A stretch of 64,000 bases of DNA from Pseudohongiella sp. (lineage in GTDB: Bacteria; Pseudomonadota; Gammaproteobacteria; Pseudomonadales; Pseudohongiellaceae), in contig JAUYSM010000062.1 in assembly GCA_030696315.1 (NCBI GenBank), forward strand, positions 1 through 64,000. Reading direction: 5' to 3'. This document shows, piece after piece, positions 1 to 9,977 of the stretch (position 1 is the stretch's first letter; each line of letters opens with the position of its first letter). The notes beneath the pieces were generated by a model that saw only the letters and a program-made list of their open reading frames with translations, was not told the DNA's origin and searched no databases. The position numbers were made by a program, and so were the translations under genes.

Positions 1-87
1 CCCCTGCGGGCTTCGCGCTGACGCGCTCGTTTTAACTTGCTGCGCAAGTTATCGAACTCTAACGTTCAAATCTCTCTCCGCCGCTGG
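1..87 (+). repeat. tRNA-tail-like palindromic segment
   Basis: This non-coding stretch contains a perfect 7-bp hairpin (AACTTGC 34-40 with GCAAGTT 44-50) and a GCGC/GCGC hairpin at 15-26. They are followed at about 64-85 by GTTCAAATCTCTCTCCGCC, which resembles the T-loop and 3' acceptor end of a class II tRNA. The neighbouring tRNA-Ser on the other strand ends in a closely related sequence, GTTCGAATCTCTCTCC. The segment therefore looks like a tRNA 3'-end fragment facing the real tRNA, either a dispersed tRNA-tail repeat or an old integration scar. The window starts here, so its left limit is unknown. Confidence 0.4.
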
Positions 88-144
88 GCTGCGGTTGTTA
101 TTTACGGGTGAGAGATGGGCATTGCAGGTAGTAGATTCTAAAAG

Positions 145-234
145 TGGCGGAGGGAGAGAGATTCGAACTCTCGAAGGACTTTCATCCTCGCCGGTTTTCA
201 AGACCGGTGCAATCAACCGCTCTGCCATCCCTCC
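145..234 (-). tRNA. serT: tRNA-Ser(UGA)
   Basis: Read on the minus strand, this 90-nt gene has a GGAGGGA/TCCCTCC acceptor stem, a G discriminator base and an encoded CCA. The anticodon stem CCGGT/ACCGG encloses the loop CTTGAAA, giving anticodon TGA. A long variable arm and a GTTCGAATC T-loop identify a class II serine tRNA reading UCA-type codons. The divergent neighbour is yccA, the same pairing as serT-yccA in E. coli as I recall it. Confidence 0.95.
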
Positions 235-252
235 GCAGCGCGCGAAGCCGGC

Positions 253-280
253 ATGTTACTACAATTTATTTATCAGTCAA
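253..280 (-). promoter_or_regulatory. Putative sigma-70 promoter of tRNA-Ser
   Basis: On the minus strand a TTGACT -35 box (275-280) and a TAACAT -10 box (253-258) are separated by 16 bp. A GC-rich stretch (about 239-252) lies between the -10 box and the tRNA, as is typical for stringently controlled stable-RNA promoters. This was found by eye only. Confidence 0.5.
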
Positions 281-336
281 CTGACTTTTTTGCCGGAGAG
301 CTGTTTGCGATGGCATTTGCCGGAAACCGAAAATCG

Positions 337-364
337 TTGATTTTGGTACTTTCATCCGTATGAT
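337..364 (+). promoter_or_regulatory. Putative sigma-70 promoter of yccA
   Basis: TTGATT (337-342) and TATGAT (359-364) are separated by 16 bp, about 120 bp before the yccA start codon. The rest of the 235-487 intergenic stretch shows no ORF or obvious structure. The match is by eye. Confidence 0.4.
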
Positions 365-487
365 GAGGCCGTGAAAGAGAAAAGCCACTTTGCCGATCTT
401 TTACACTGAGATTCCGACGGTTTGATCCGTTATCTCGGGCACTGTGAATCAAGGAATGTTTTTGTTGTTTAACCGGAGGTTTATTGT

Positions 488-1156
488 ATGAGTCAGTATC
501 AACTTGAGTCCACCCACACCCGCGAATCGTCGCTGGCGGTGAACAAGGTTCTTAAAAACACCTATTTACTGTTGGGGCTGACCCTGGCATTCAGTGCCAT
601 GACAGCTGCGTTTGCCATGGCGTCCAACGCTGCGCCAGTAAACATCTGGGTCATGCTGATCGGTTTTTACGGTCTGCTGTTCCTGACGCATAAAATGGCC
701 AATAGCGCCTGGGGTCTGCTGTGTGTATTTGCACTGACCGGATTCATGGGTTACACCCTGGGGCCAATCCTTGGGTATTACATGGCCTCCGCCAATGGGT
801 CGCAGCTGGTGATGACTGCGTTGGGCGGCACTGCGTTCATATTCTTCGGACTCTCGGCTTACGCCCTGATTTCAAAGAAGGATTTTTCATTCCTGAGCGG
901 CTTTATGATGGCCGGCTTTCTGGTCATTCTGGCGGCGGTAGTTGCTAATATTTTCCTGCAGATCCCTGCCCTGCAACTGGCACTGTCCGCAGCGTTTATG
1001 CTGTTCTCAAGTGCTGCGATTCTGATGCAGACCGGTGCCATCATTAACGGTGGTGAGCGTAACTACATCCTGGCCACCGTGACGCTGTATGTTTCGCTGT
1101 ACAACATTTTTATCAGCCTGCTGAACCTGTTAACCGCGTTTGGCGGCGAAGAATAA
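488..1156 (+). CDS. yccA: Bax inhibitor-1/YccA family inner membrane protein
   Basis: This 222-residue protein is almost entirely hydrophobic, with about seven membrane segments starting near residue 24, the layout of the BI-1/YccA family. E. coli YccA is an inner-membrane protein that interacts with and can inhibit the FtsH protease when SecY is jammed; the same role here is inferred. An AACCGGAGG ribosome-binding site precedes the ATG. The gene stands alone, with its own promoter-like sequence and a strong terminator, between tRNA-Ser and the tus cluster, matching the yccA-tusE neighbourhood in enterobacteria. Confidence 0.9.
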   Translation: MSQYQLESTHTRESSLAVNKVLKNTYLLLGLTLAFSAMTAAFAMASNAAPVNIWVMLIGFYGLLFLTHKMANSAWGLLCVFALTGFMGYTLGPILGYYMASANGSQLVMTALGGTAFIFFGLSAYALISKKDFSFLSGFMMAGFLVILAAVVANIFLQIPALQLALSAAFMLFSSAAILMQTGAIINGGERNYILATVTLYVSLYNIFISLLNLLTAFGGEE

Positions 1157-1182
1157 TTCAGCGATTGATCGATGTTGTTCAC

Positions 1183-1209
1183 AAAAGCCCCGGCCTGTCC
1201 GGGGCTTTT
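1183..1209 (+). terminator. Rho-independent terminator of yccA
   Basis: AAAAGCCCCGG (1183-1193) pairs perfectly with CCGGGGCTTTT (1199-1209) around a five-base loop, and the hairpin runs into TTTTTGTTTTT. It lies about 26 bp after the yccA stop codon. Confidence 0.92.
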
Positions 1210-1297
1210 TGTTTTTAGCGTCAGCCTTGCGGCATAATGGTTGCCCAACAAACCAGCGGACAAGAATCGCTGGGGTCTAAGTGATAGGCAAATTCTC

Positions 1298-1690
1298 ATG
1301 ATTATCAGTGTGATGGTGACAGGATCTCCGGTTTCGCAGCAGTCTGCGCAAACGGCTTTGTCTTTTTGTCAGGCGGCGTTGTCGGCCGGGCACCAGATTT
1401 ACCGGGTATTCTTTTATGAAGATGCTGTACAACTTGGCAGTGCACTTAATGTTGCACCACAAGATGAGCGCAATTTAAACGCGGCTTGGTCTGAATTTAT
1501 CAAACAATATCAACTGGATGCAGTGATTTGTGTCGCCTCGGCGCTCAAACGCGGCATTCTGAATGACAGTGAAGCAAGCCGTTATCAGAAACCGGCAGCA
1601 AATCTGGCTGAAGGCTTTGACATATCCGGTCTCGGTCAATGGGTGGATGCCTGTTTAAATTCCGACCGTGTGGTGAGCTTTGGAGCATAG
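1298..1690 (+). CDS. tusD: Sulfurtransferase complex subunit TusD
   Basis: TusD is the DsrE-like subunit of the TusBCD hexamer, which takes persulfide sulfur from TusA and passes it to TusE for 2-thiolation of tRNA wobble uridine. The 130-residue product carries the conserved Cys in ICVASALKRG at residue 78, the position of the active Cys78 of E. coli TusD as I recall it. The ATG at 1298 gives an N-terminus (MIISVMVTG) that aligns with the family; an in-frame TTG at 1241 would add 19 residues with no match. It is the first gene of tusDCBE, with only four bases before tusC. Confidence 0.9.
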   Translation: MIISVMVTGSPVSQQSAQTALSFCQAALSAGHQIYRVFFYEDAVQLGSALNVAPQDERNLNAAWSEFIKQYQLDAVICVASALKRGILNDSEASRYQKPAANLAEGFDISGLGQWVDACLNSDRVVSFGA

Positions 1691-1694
1691 TTGC

Positions 1695-2051
1695 ATGAAA
1701 ACACTGACGTTTCTGTCGAGACATGCACCTTTTGGCACGAGCAATGCCAAAGCCTGTCTGGATATGGTGCTGGCATCAGCCGTGTTTGAGCAACAGGTGA
1801 ACTACATCTTTATGGATGAAGGTGTCTGGCAACTGGTACGCGGACACGAACCTGCGGGTATCCATGCAAAAAACACCATGGCCGCCCTGCAAGCGCTCGA
1901 ATTGTATGGCGTGGAAAATATCTTTGCGCTTGAAGAATCGCTGACTGAACGCAATCTCACGCTTGCGCACTTACAGATTCCCGTGCGCCTGTGCACCCGT
2001 GCCGAGTTGAGTTCACTGATTAAAACCTCTGATGTGGTGACTGCCTTATGA
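1695..2051 (+). CDS. tusC: Sulfurtransferase complex subunit TusC
   Basis: This 118-residue DsrF/TusC-type protein is the second subunit of the TusBCD complex. The start MKTLTFLSRHAPFG and the segments FMDEGVWQL and LYGVENIFALEESL are typical of the family. TusC has no catalytic cysteine role and is thought to be structural. The ATG at 1695 was preferred over an in-frame GTG 15 bp upstream because it lies just after the tusD stop. Its last four bases overlap the tusB start (ATGA), so the two genes are probably translationally coupled. Confidence 0.9.
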   Translation: MKTLTFLSRHAPFGTSNAKACLDMVLASAVFEQQVNYIFMDEGVWQLVRGHEPAGIHAKNTMAALQALELYGVENIFALEESLTERNLTLAHLQIPVRLCTRAELSSLIKTSDVVTAL

Positions 2052-2350
2052 GCACTTTACATATTGTGTCGTCATCACCTTTTGATTCAAATGCCTTTAG
2101 TTCAGCCTTGAAAACAGCTTCACAAGGCGATGCTATCCTGTTGATTGAAAACGGTGTTTACGCGGCAGTTGATGCGTTACAGATCGATAACTTGATGTCT
2201 GGAGCCATGCCCGATATAACGCACTACGTGCTGACGGAGGATGTTGATGCGCGTGCGTTGCCGCGCCTGAGAAACAACATTGCCAAGGTGGATTACGCCG
2301 GGTTTGTGGCACTGGTATGTCAACATCACAACAGTGTCAGCTGGAACTGA
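2048..2350 (+). CDS. tusB: Sulfurtransferase complex subunit TusB
   Basis: This 100-residue DsrH/TusB protein is the third subunit of the sulfur-relay heterohexamer. It has the usual length and pattern: MSTLHIVSSSPF at the N-terminus, an ILLIENGVYA strand, and a C-terminus ending in SVSW. It overlaps tusC by four bases and is followed two bases later by tusE, so all four genes form one compact operon. The protein family is divergent, and the context makes the assignment firm. Confidence 0.88.
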   Translation: MSTLHIVSSSPFDSNAFSSALKTASQGDAILLIENGVYAAVDALQIDNLMSGAMPDITHYVLTEDVDARALPRLRNNIAKVDYAGFVALVCQHHNSVSWN

Positions 2351-2352
2351 CA

Positions 2353-2709
2353 ATGAGCGAGTCTGCGGCCAATTGTATGCTGCTATTGCCAGACCACAGG
2401 CAGATTGCGGTTGATCAGGATGGTTTTTTGCAGGCCTTGGCAGACTGGGACCTGGATGTTGCTCATGCGCTGGCGCGTGCTGAGAACATCGAACTGACAG
2501 ACGCGCATTGGGAAATTATCACGCTGGTTCAGCGCTTTTATCAACAAACCGGGCTATCACCGGCAACGCGGGCTTTGGTCAGACTCGTCGCACTACAAGC
2601 CGGGCCAGATAAAGGTAAAAGCATCTATCTGATGAAACTCTTTGGAGGTAAACCCGCTCTGAGTATCAGTCGCATCGCGGGGCTGCCCCGCCCTGCCAAT
2701 TGCTTTTGA
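2353..2709 (+). CDS. tusE: TusE/DsrC-type sulfur-carrier protein
   Basis: TusE accepts persulfide from TusBCD and presents it to MnmA. The 118-residue product has the DsrC/TusE signature: a helical core (HWEIITLVQRFYQQTG) and a flexible C-terminal arm, GLPRPANCF, whose penultimate residue is the sulfur-carrying cysteine. The second Cys of sulfite-reducing DsrC proteins is absent, which points to the tRNA pathway rather than dissimilatory sulfur metabolism. The ATG at 2353 sits two bases after tusB; an earlier ATG at 2317 would overlap tusB by 34 bases and add residues not seen in the family. mnmA lies in this window at 23984. Confidence 0.9.
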   Translation: MSESAANCMLLLPDHRQIAVDQDGFLQALADWDLDVAHALARAENIELTDAHWEIITLVQRFYQQTGLSPATRALVRLVALQAGPDKGKSIYLMKLFGGKPALSISRIAGLPRPANCF

Positions 2710-2798
2710 ACCTTTTCTTCTGAAGCGGAGCTTTCTGCTATGATGCCGGGCTTGTGGCACGTAACACACAATCACTTAAGACAGGGCAATTTCAGGCA

Positions 2799-3905
2799 AT
2801 GAATCCAGCAGACAGCGTACTGGCGATTAACAACGATCTTCCCATCCGCACCGACAAACCCGTGCATAGCGGCAAAGTCCGCTCGGTGTACTGGTTAAGC
2901 GCAGCGGACAGTGCGCGTCTGATCAAAGAACACAACTATCCTGTTCTACCCGACGCCCCGCTTGCCATCATGGTGATCAGCGATCGTCTGTCTGCGTTTG
3001 ACTGTGTCTGGCATGCGGAAGGTGGCATGGCGGGTGTGCCGGGCAAAGGTGCGGCACTGAATGCGATTGCCAGCCACTGGTTCAAATTATTTAAACAACA
3101 CGGTTTGGCAGACAGTCATATTCTGGACATCCCCCATCCATTTGTATGGATTGTGCAAAAAGCACGACCGGTGATGATTGAAGCGATTTGCCGACAATAC
3201 ATTACGGGATCCATGTGGCGCGCATACAGTAAAGGTGAGCGCAATTTTTGTGGCATTGAGTTGCCTGATGGACTGACAAAAGATCAACGTCTGCCAGAAC
3301 TGCTGATGACGCCTTCCACCAAGGGGATTTTAAAAGGCATCCCGGGCGTGCCCGAGGCTGATGACGTCAACATCACCCGCCAGGATATTCTGACTAACTA
3401 CGCGGCATTTAACTTCAGCTCAGCAACTGATGTTGATCTCTATGAAAAACTGCTCAGCGACGGTTTTGCGGTGATCAGTCAGGCGTTGGCTGCCATTGAT
3501 CAGGTTTTTGTAGATACCAAATTTGAATTTGGTTATGTGCGCGACCAGCAGGGTGTGGAAAAACTGATTTATATGGACGAAGTGGGTACTCCCGATTCCT
3601 CGCGTATTTGGGATGGAGCAGCTTACCGCCAGGGTAATATTGTTGAACAATCCAAAGAAGCTTTCCGGCAGTTCTTGCTGAATCACTTCCCGGACCCGGA
3701 TATCCTGCTGAATAAGGATCGAATGCCTGAACGTATTGCACTGGCGCGCGACAATGCCTTGCCGCTGCATGCCATGATGCAGGTCTCTGAAACCTATCTC
3801 GGTATGGCTGAGAAAATTACTGGGCAGCGCATTTATCTGCCGGAAAATCCAAAGGCCGAGATTGTGGAGATTCTGCGTTCGCGATATGGTCTCATCGACG
3901 GATAA
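2799..3905 (+). CDS. purC: SAICAR synthase (phosphoribosylaminoimidazole-succinocarboxamide synthase)
   Basis: PurC joins aspartate to CAIR with ATP in the eighth step of IMP synthesis. The 368-residue product is the long form found in some gammaproteobacteria and eukaryotes, rather than the 237-residue E. coli form. Visible family motifs are the N-terminal KVRSVYWL loop, [23 protein letters not shown] and [14 protein letters not shown]. The ATG at 2799 leads directly to the conserved N-terminus; an upstream in-frame GTG at 2754 would add 15 unmatched residues. It is not beside dapA-bamC, the location I recall in other gammaproteobacteria, so the tus-purC linkage is lineage-specific. Confidence 0.93.
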   Translation: MNPADSVLAINNDLPIRTDKPVHSGKVRSVYWLSAADSARLIKEHNYPVLPDAPLAIMVISDRLSAFDCVWHAEGGMAGVPGKGAALNAIASHWFKLFKQHGLADSHILDIPHPFVWIVQKARPVMIEAICRQYITGSMWRAYSKGERNFCGIELPDGLTKDQRLPELLMTPSTKGILKGIPGVPEADDVNITRQDILTNYAAFNFSSATDVDLYEKLLSDGFAVISQALAAIDQVFVDTKFEFGYVRDQQGVEKLIYMDEVGTPDSSRIWDGAAYRQGNIVEQSKEAFRQFLLNHFPDPDILLNKDRMPERIALARDNALPLHAMMQVSETYLGMAEKITGQRIYLPENPKAEIVEILRSRYGLIDG

Positions 3906-3939
3906 TACGCTCATCAACCACACGTCTTACGGAGATAAC

Positions 3940-4527
3940 TTGAGCAAACGCGCGACAGAGATTGCAGACGAAATTCGTAGGCTGGAGCGGGAGTTGCGAC
4001 AGGAAATTCAGCGTATTCGAATTGATAGTTTTGAAATTCGTGAAAAAACTATCCAGTTCAAACAAGAGGTTTTATTACATCATCGCAAGCAAGTATTAAG
4101 TCTGTTTACGTATATTCGCCGTGCAAAACTCAAACATATCGTCAGCTTGCCGATCATATGGCTGTGTCTTTTACCCGCTGTAGTGATGGATGTGGTGGTG
4201 TGTTTTTATCAGTTTACCTGCTTTCCCCTGTATGGCATCCCTAAAGTCAGGCGCGCTGATCATGTCATTTTTGACCGTCGACATTTGCGCTACCTGAACG
4301 TGATTGAAAAACTTAACTGCCTTTATTGCAGTTACTTTAATGGCGTTGTGTCGTTCGCCAGAGAAGTGGGGGCCCGAACTGAGCAATATTGGTGTCCCAT
4401 TAAACATGCGGCGCAATTAAAAAGTATTCATAGCCGTTACCATACCTTTGTGGACTTTGGTGACAGTGATCAATATCGCGCGAAGTTGCCGGATATCCGC
4501 AAGGATTTCAGTGATATCAAAGACTAA
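3940..4527 (+). CDS. Conserved membrane protein of unknown function with CxxC
   Basis: Function unknown. The 195-residue product has a charged helical N-terminus likely to form a coiled coil (residues 1-50), a hydrophobic hairpin or long membrane segment (about 67-97), then a cysteine-bearing domain with C127-x2-C130 (NCLYCSYFNG) and C152 (EQYWCPIKHA). The pattern NCLYCSY...EQYWCPIKHA recurs, as I recall, in uncharacterised proteins of several proteobacteria. The spacing would suit metal binding or redox chemistry, which is inference. Translation probably begins at TTG 3940, six bases after ACGGAG; the reading frame runs open upstream into purC. The RIO kinase follows 33 bases later. Confidence 0.7.
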   Translation: MSKRATEIADEIRRLERELRQEIQRIRIDSFEIREKTIQFKQEVLLHHRKQVLSLFTYIRRAKLKHIVSLPIIWLCLLPAVVMDVVVCFYQFTCFPLYGIPKVRRADHVIFDRRHLRYLNVIEKLNCLYCSYFNGVVSFAREVGARTEQYWCPIKHAAQLKSIHSRYHTFVDFGDSDQYRAKLPDIRKDFSDIKD

Positions 4528-4560
4528 TAAACATGCTGACAGGAGTCCCGTAACAGCAAT

Positions 4561-5421
4561 ATGAAAACACCATCCCGTTTGCAGCCACTGGAAGATGACG
4601 GCCTGATCGACGAAGTCATCAGCCAGTTGATGAGTGGCAAAGAGGCACAGGTTTATATCGTGCGTTGTGGCGACAAACTGCGCTGCGCCAAAATTTACAA
4701 AGAAGCCAACAAGCGTAGTTTTAAACAGGCAGCTACCTATCAGGAAGGCCGGCAGGTGCGTAACAGCCGTGATGCTCGTGCCATGGGCAAAAAAAGTCGT
4801 TATGGTCAGCGCGGTCATGAAGAAGCCTGGTTGAATGCAGAAGTCGATGCCCTGCGCCGCCTGCACAATGCGGGTGTGCGTGTGCCACAGACACATGGGT
4901 TTGTGGATGGTGTGTTGTTGATGGACATGATCACGGACGCTGACGGTGATGTAGCGCCGCGTCTGAACGATGTGCAAATGTCTGCTGAGGATGCGGTGCG
5001 TTTCCACGCCAGTGTTATGCAGGACGTTGTCAAAATGTTGTGCGCCGGTTTGATTCATGGTGATTTGTCAGAGTTCAACGTGTTAATGGCCGCTGACGGT
5101 CCGGTGATTATCGATCTGCCGCAAGCGGTGAACGCTGCCGGTAACAACAGCGCTGCAGCGATGTTGATTCGGGATGTGGAAAACATGACACGGTACTTTG
5201 GTCGATTTGCGCCAGAGTTGCGTGGCACGTTTTATGGTCCGGAAATCTGGGATCTGTACCAGCGTGGTGCCCTGCGCCCGGGTGTGGCCTTGACCGGCAA
5301 ATTTGAGCGTCGTGCCGAAAATGCCAATATCGATGAAATTATGGCTGTCATCGAAGACGCACGCGCGGAAGCTGAAGAAGCCGAGCAACGTCGACTGGCT
5401 GCCGAAAGTCCGGATGATTAA
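4561..5421 (+). CDS. RIO1-family serine protein kinase
   Basis: This 286-residue protein has the hallmarks of the atypical RIO kinase fold: a lysine in the ATP-binding region (CAKIYKE), the catalytic loop HGDLSEFNVLM and the metal-binding IIDLPQAV, where DLP replaces the DFG of ordinary kinases. Eukaryotic Rio1 acts in small-subunit ribosome maturation; the bacterial homologues, including a Pseudomonas relative, have no settled role. The C-terminus (about 250-286) is rich in Glu and Ala and probably helical. It sits between the CxxC membrane protein and the MATE exporter, with short spacers suggesting co-transcription. Confidence 0.88.
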   Translation: MKTPSRLQPLEDDGLIDEVISQLMSGKEAQVYIVRCGDKLRCAKIYKEANKRSFKQAATYQEGRQVRNSRDARAMGKKSRYGQRGHEEAWLNAEVDALRRLHNAGVRVPQTHGFVDGVLLMDMITDADGDVAPRLNDVQMSAEDAVRFHASVMQDVVKMLCAGLIHGDLSEFNVLMAADGPVIIDLPQAVNAAGNNSAAAMLIRDVENMTRYFGRFAPELRGTFYGPEIWDLYQRGALRPGVALTGKFERRAENANIDEIMAVIEDARAEAEEAEQRRLAAESPDD

Positions 5422-5444
5422 AATCCGTTAAGGATTTAACCCTA

Positions 5445-6782
5445 GTGACACTTCGCTACCGCGATATTCTGCAAAAGGCGTGGCCAGTTGTGCTGGCCAA
5501 CGCCTCTGTCCCCCTGCTCGGCCTTTCTGATACCGCAGTGATCGGCAATCTGGGAACGCTCAGCGACCTGGGTGCAATTGCTTTTGGATCAGTCATTTTC
5601 AGTTTTGTGTACTGGGGTTTTGGCTTTTTGCGCATGGGCACCACAGGCTTTGTGGCGCAGGCCGTGGGTGCGCGCGATGAAACTGAAGTGCGTGCGGCAT
5701 TTATGCGCGCGTTGATCATGGCGGTGTTGATCGGTGTGCTGCTGATTCTGATTCAGTCCGCCATATCCAGTGTGTCACTGAGTTTGTTACAAGGCAGCGA
5801 TGCTGTTGAAACCATCACCCGCGATTATATTGCCACGCGCATCTGGGGTGCACCGGCTGCCTTGGTGTTGTTCGCCATCAGTGGTTGTCTGATTGGCCTG
5901 GGCATGAACAAAACCCTGCTGATGGTGCAGCTGGTGTTAAATGGTTTAAACATCCTGCTCGATATTGTGTTTGCGGGTGTCTGGGGCATGGGCGCGCATG
6001 GAATCGCTTTGGGCACCGCTGTCGCCGAGTGGACTACGGTGTTGTTTGGACTGTGGTTGCTTTATCGTGCGCTGTCACAGCGCCTGAAAGCTTCTGCAGC
6101 AACAAACGAGGTGTTGTTTATCCCTGTGGCACGCCTGCGAGATAAAACACGCTGGCGCCAGACGCTCACCGCCAATGGCGACATCATGATCCGCACCTTA
6201 CTGCTGGTGGCCAGTTTTGCCTGGTTTGTCCGGCAAAGTGCTCAATTTGGTGATGATGTGCTGGCGGCCAATCATATCCTGCTGCAGCTGATTTCATTTT
6301 CCGCGTTTTTTCTGGATGCGTTTGCGTATGTCGCAGAAGCACTGGTGGGTGAAGCCGCTGGTGCAAAGGATGTGGCTGCCTTTGACGCCGCAGTGCGCAA
6401 AACCACTGAGCTTTCCGGTGTGTGTGCGCTTGGGCTGGCAGCGGTGATTGTGTTTGCGGGTAACAGCCTTGTGCCGCTGATCAGCCAACATGAATCAGTC
6501 ATCGCCGCTGCTGCAACGTCCTTACCCTTTGCTGCAATGTACGTTGCGCTGGCCTTTGCGGCATTTCAGCTTGACGGCATTTTTATTGGCACCACCCGTA
6601 CCCGGGAGATGCGCAATGCCTCTGTAGTGTCAGCGCTGGTGTTTTTTATGCTGAGTCTGGTGCTGATGCTGCAATGGCAACTGGCAGGATTGTGGCTGGC
6701 ATTTATTGGTTTTGTGATTTTGCGTGCGATCTGTCTGGTTTGGTATTTTCCGGCGCTGCGGCGCAGCATTGCACTTTCATAA
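5445..6782 (+). CDS. MATE-family multidrug/metabolite exporter (DinF-like)
   Basis: This 445-residue protein has about 12 hydrophobic segments and two homologous halves, the MATE fold, and is closest to the DinF branch (LANASVPLLGLSDTAVIG at the start, GFLRMGTTGFVAQAVGA in the first half). It probably exports cationic drugs or metabolites in exchange for Na+ or H+; the substrate cannot be told. Translation starts at GTG 5445, seven bases after a TAAGGA site. It converges on cysG with a 12-bp gap and no visible terminator. Confidence 0.88.
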   Translation: MTLRYRDILQKAWPVVLANASVPLLGLSDTAVIGNLGTLSDLGAIAFGSVIFSFVYWGFGFLRMGTTGFVAQAVGARDETEVRAAFMRALIMAVLIGVLLILIQSAISSVSLSLLQGSDAVETITRDYIATRIWGAPAALVLFAISGCLIGLGMNKTLLMVQLVLNGLNILLDIVFAGVWGMGAHGIALGTAVAEWTTVLFGLWLLYRALSQRLKASAATNEVLFIPVARLRDKTRWRQTLTANGDIMIRTLLLVASFAWFVRQSAQFGDDVLAANHILLQLISFSAFFLDAFAYVAEALVGEAAGAKDVAAFDAAVRKTTELSGVCALGLAAVIVFAGNSLVPLISQHESVIAAAATSLPFAAMYVALAFAAFQLDGIFIGTTRTREMRNASVVSALVFFMLSLVLMLQWQLAGLWLAFIGFVILRAICLVWYFPALRRSIALS

Positions 6783-6794
6783 CACTGAAGAACA

Positions 6795-8192
6795 CTACTT
6801 GCCAGGGTTAAACCACGCCAGTTCGGTCTGCAGCTTGACGACTTTTCCCACAATAATTATCGCCGGCGCTTTGATATCTGCTTGTTTGACGATGTCAGCA
6901 ATGGATGCGAGTGTGCCGGTCACCACGCGTTGTCTGGGTGTCGTGCCCTGCTCCACCACGGCAACTGGCATACTTGCGCTCATGCCGTGTTTTTGCAGTT
7001 GCTCACAGATCACCGCCAAAGTAATCAGGCCCATATAAATCACCAGCGTCTGATCCTCTTTGACCAGCACGGGCCAATCCAGATCAGGCAGATCATTTTT
7101 CATATGGCCAGTGACAAAACGCACCGACTGCGAATAATCCCGATGTGTGAGCGGAATGCCGGCATAACAGGCACAACCTGATGCAGCGGTGATCCCTGGT
7201 ACGACCTGAAAGGGAATGCCAGCGGACGCCAGTCTGTCGATTTCTTCGCCGCCGCGCCCGAAAATAAACGGATCACCGCCTTTGAGGCGTAAAACTTTGC
7301 GGCCTTCTTGTGCCAGGCGCACCAGCATATCGTTGATTTCTTCCTGCGGAACAGGATGATGTTTGGCTTCTTTGCCAACAAAAATGCGCTCAGCATCGGG
7401 GCGCACTTTACTCATGATCTCATCGGATACCAGGCGATCAAACAGCACCACATCGGCGGCGTACATCAGGCGCAGTGCTTTAAGTGTCAGCAGATCCGGA
7501 TCGCCGGGGCCGGCCCCCACCAGATACACTTCACCCTGAACTGGCGCCTGCTCTGATTCCGTCAGCGCTTTTTCAAACAGAACCATGGCATCCTGTTCGC
7601 GGCCGTTAAGCACCATTTCTGGCATGGGGCCGGATAACAGCTTTTCCCAGAAGCGGGTGCGATGACTGAAACTTTTTACACTGCTTTTGACGCGATCACG
7701 CAGACTGCCCAATAAACTGGCGAGTCGCCCATAAGCCGCTGGCAACAGAATTTCGATTTTTTCTTTGAGCTGGCGCGTCAGCACCGGTGAGCTACCGCCG
7801 GTTGAAATGGCAATCACCACCGGCGAGCGGTCCACAATCGCCGGCACAATAAAACTGCACAGCTCAGTCTGGTCGACCACGTTGACAGGGATTTGTTGTG
7901 CTTTGGCGAGCGCGGATACATGGCGGTTGACGGCATCGTTGTCGGTCGCGGCAATCACCAGCACGGCACTATTGATGTCGGTATCTTCAAAAGCACGTTG
8001 GTGAATTTCACCGCCGTGCTCGTTGATGATGGCCTGCACTTCATCCCTGATCAGTGGCGCCACCACCACAATATACGCACCGGTACGAGCCAATAACGCC
8101 GCTTTACGGCTGGCTACTTCACCCGCTCCCACCAGCACACAACGCTGGCCGCGCACATTCATAAAGACTGGCAAATAATCCATTTTATTCAA
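6795..8192 (-). CDS. cysG: Siroheme synthase (trifunctional CysG)
   Basis: CysG turns uroporphyrinogen III into siroheme, the cofactor of sulfite and nitrite reductases. The N-terminal half (residues 1-200) is the NAD-dependent precorrin-2 dehydrogenase/ferrochelatase, with a Rossmann motif at [13 protein letters not shown]. The C-terminal half (about 216-460) is the SAM-dependent uroporphyrinogen methyltransferase, with [15 protein letters not shown] and [15 protein letters not shown]. At 465 residues it is full length. It lies 27 bases after serS on the same strand. It fits the other assimilatory sulfur genes here, cysH, cysB and cysM. Confidence 0.95.
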   Translation of the reverse strand: MNKMDYLPVFMNVRGQRCVLVGAGEVASRKAALLARTGAYIVVVAPLIRDEVQAIINEHGGEIHQRAFEDTDINSAVLVIAATDNDAVNRHVSALAKAQQIPVNVVDQTELCSFIVPAIVDRSPVVIAISTGGSSPVLTRQLKEKIEILLPAAYGRLASLLGSLRDRVKSSVKSFSHRTRFWEKLLSGPMPEMVLNGREQDAMVLFEKALTESEQAPVQGEVYLVGAGPGDPDLLTLKALRLMYAADVVLFDRLVSDEIMSKVRPDAERIFVGKEAKHHPVPQEEINDMLVRLAQEGRKVLRLKGGDPFIFGRGGEEIDRLASAGIPFQVVPGITAASGCACYAGIPLTHRDYSQSVRFVTGHMKNDLPDLDWPVLVKEDQTLVIYMGLITLAVICEQLQKHGMSASMPVAVVEQGTTPRQRVVTGTLASIADIVKQADIKAPAIIIVGKVVKLQTELAWFNPGK

Positions 8193-8219
8193 TCTCTTAT
8201 AAAGCGTGTTTAAATGGCT

Positions 8220-9542
<1,323 letters not shown>

Positions 9543-9574
9543 TTAACGGGTAGGCTAAAGTCAGGTGGCGGATT

Positions 9575-9976
9575 TTACGCCAGAGCGCGCGTCAGTGCCA
9601 TGCCAAGCCACGTTGCCAGTAGACAAAACACCACACTGCTCAGCATATACAGGAGTGCTTGCAAGATCAGTCCGCGCTCAACCAGTAATAAAGTATCCAG
9701 CGAGTAGGTAGAAAAGGTCGTAAATGCACCCAAGAACCCTACCATTAACAGCGCTCTGAGCTCGGTATTGACCGGCAATCGTTCCACCAACAGCACGTAC
9801 AGGATACCAATCATCAAAGAGCCGCTGACGTTGACCACCCAGGTGCCGACGGGTAATCCGCTGAATACTCCGTTGCTGGTGTTATTCCACGCATGCACCA
9901 CATTCACAGAGGCATGACGTGCCAGCGCACCGGCGGCGCCACCGGCAGCGATGGCAGCAATAGACCATGCAGACAT
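9575..9976 (-). CDS. crcB: Fluoride exporter CrcB/Fluc
   Basis: This 133-residue protein has four membrane segments and the Fluc family motifs GGAAGALARH, NVSGSLMIG and FTTFSTYSLD. Family members form dual-topology dimers that let fluoride leave the cell. The ATG at 9976 begins one base after the rarA stop and uses a GAGGAG site inside the end of rarA, so translation is probably coupled. No fluoride riboswitch is visible, as expected for a gene inside an operon. Confidence 0.93.
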   Translation of the reverse strand: MSAWSIAAIAAGGAAGALARHASVNVVHAWNNTSNGVFSGLPVGTWVVNVSGSLMIGILYVLLVERLPVNTELRALLMVGFLGAFTTFSTYSLDTLLLVERGLILQALLYMLSSVVFCLLATWLGMALTRALA

Positions 9977-9977
9977 G

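Noticed and set aside
95-340. 81-codon reading frame across the tRNA region
   Set aside because: It runs antisense through tRNA-Ser(UGA) and has no protein-like character.
1241-1297. TTG start 19 codons upstream for tusD
   Set aside because: The added residues are hydrophilic and unlike TusD N-termini; ATG 1298 places Cys78 where expected.
4417-5058. 213-codon frame antisense to the RIO kinase
   Set aside because: It lies opposite a gene with clear kinase motifs and its translation (His/Thr/Gln-rich) resembles no family.
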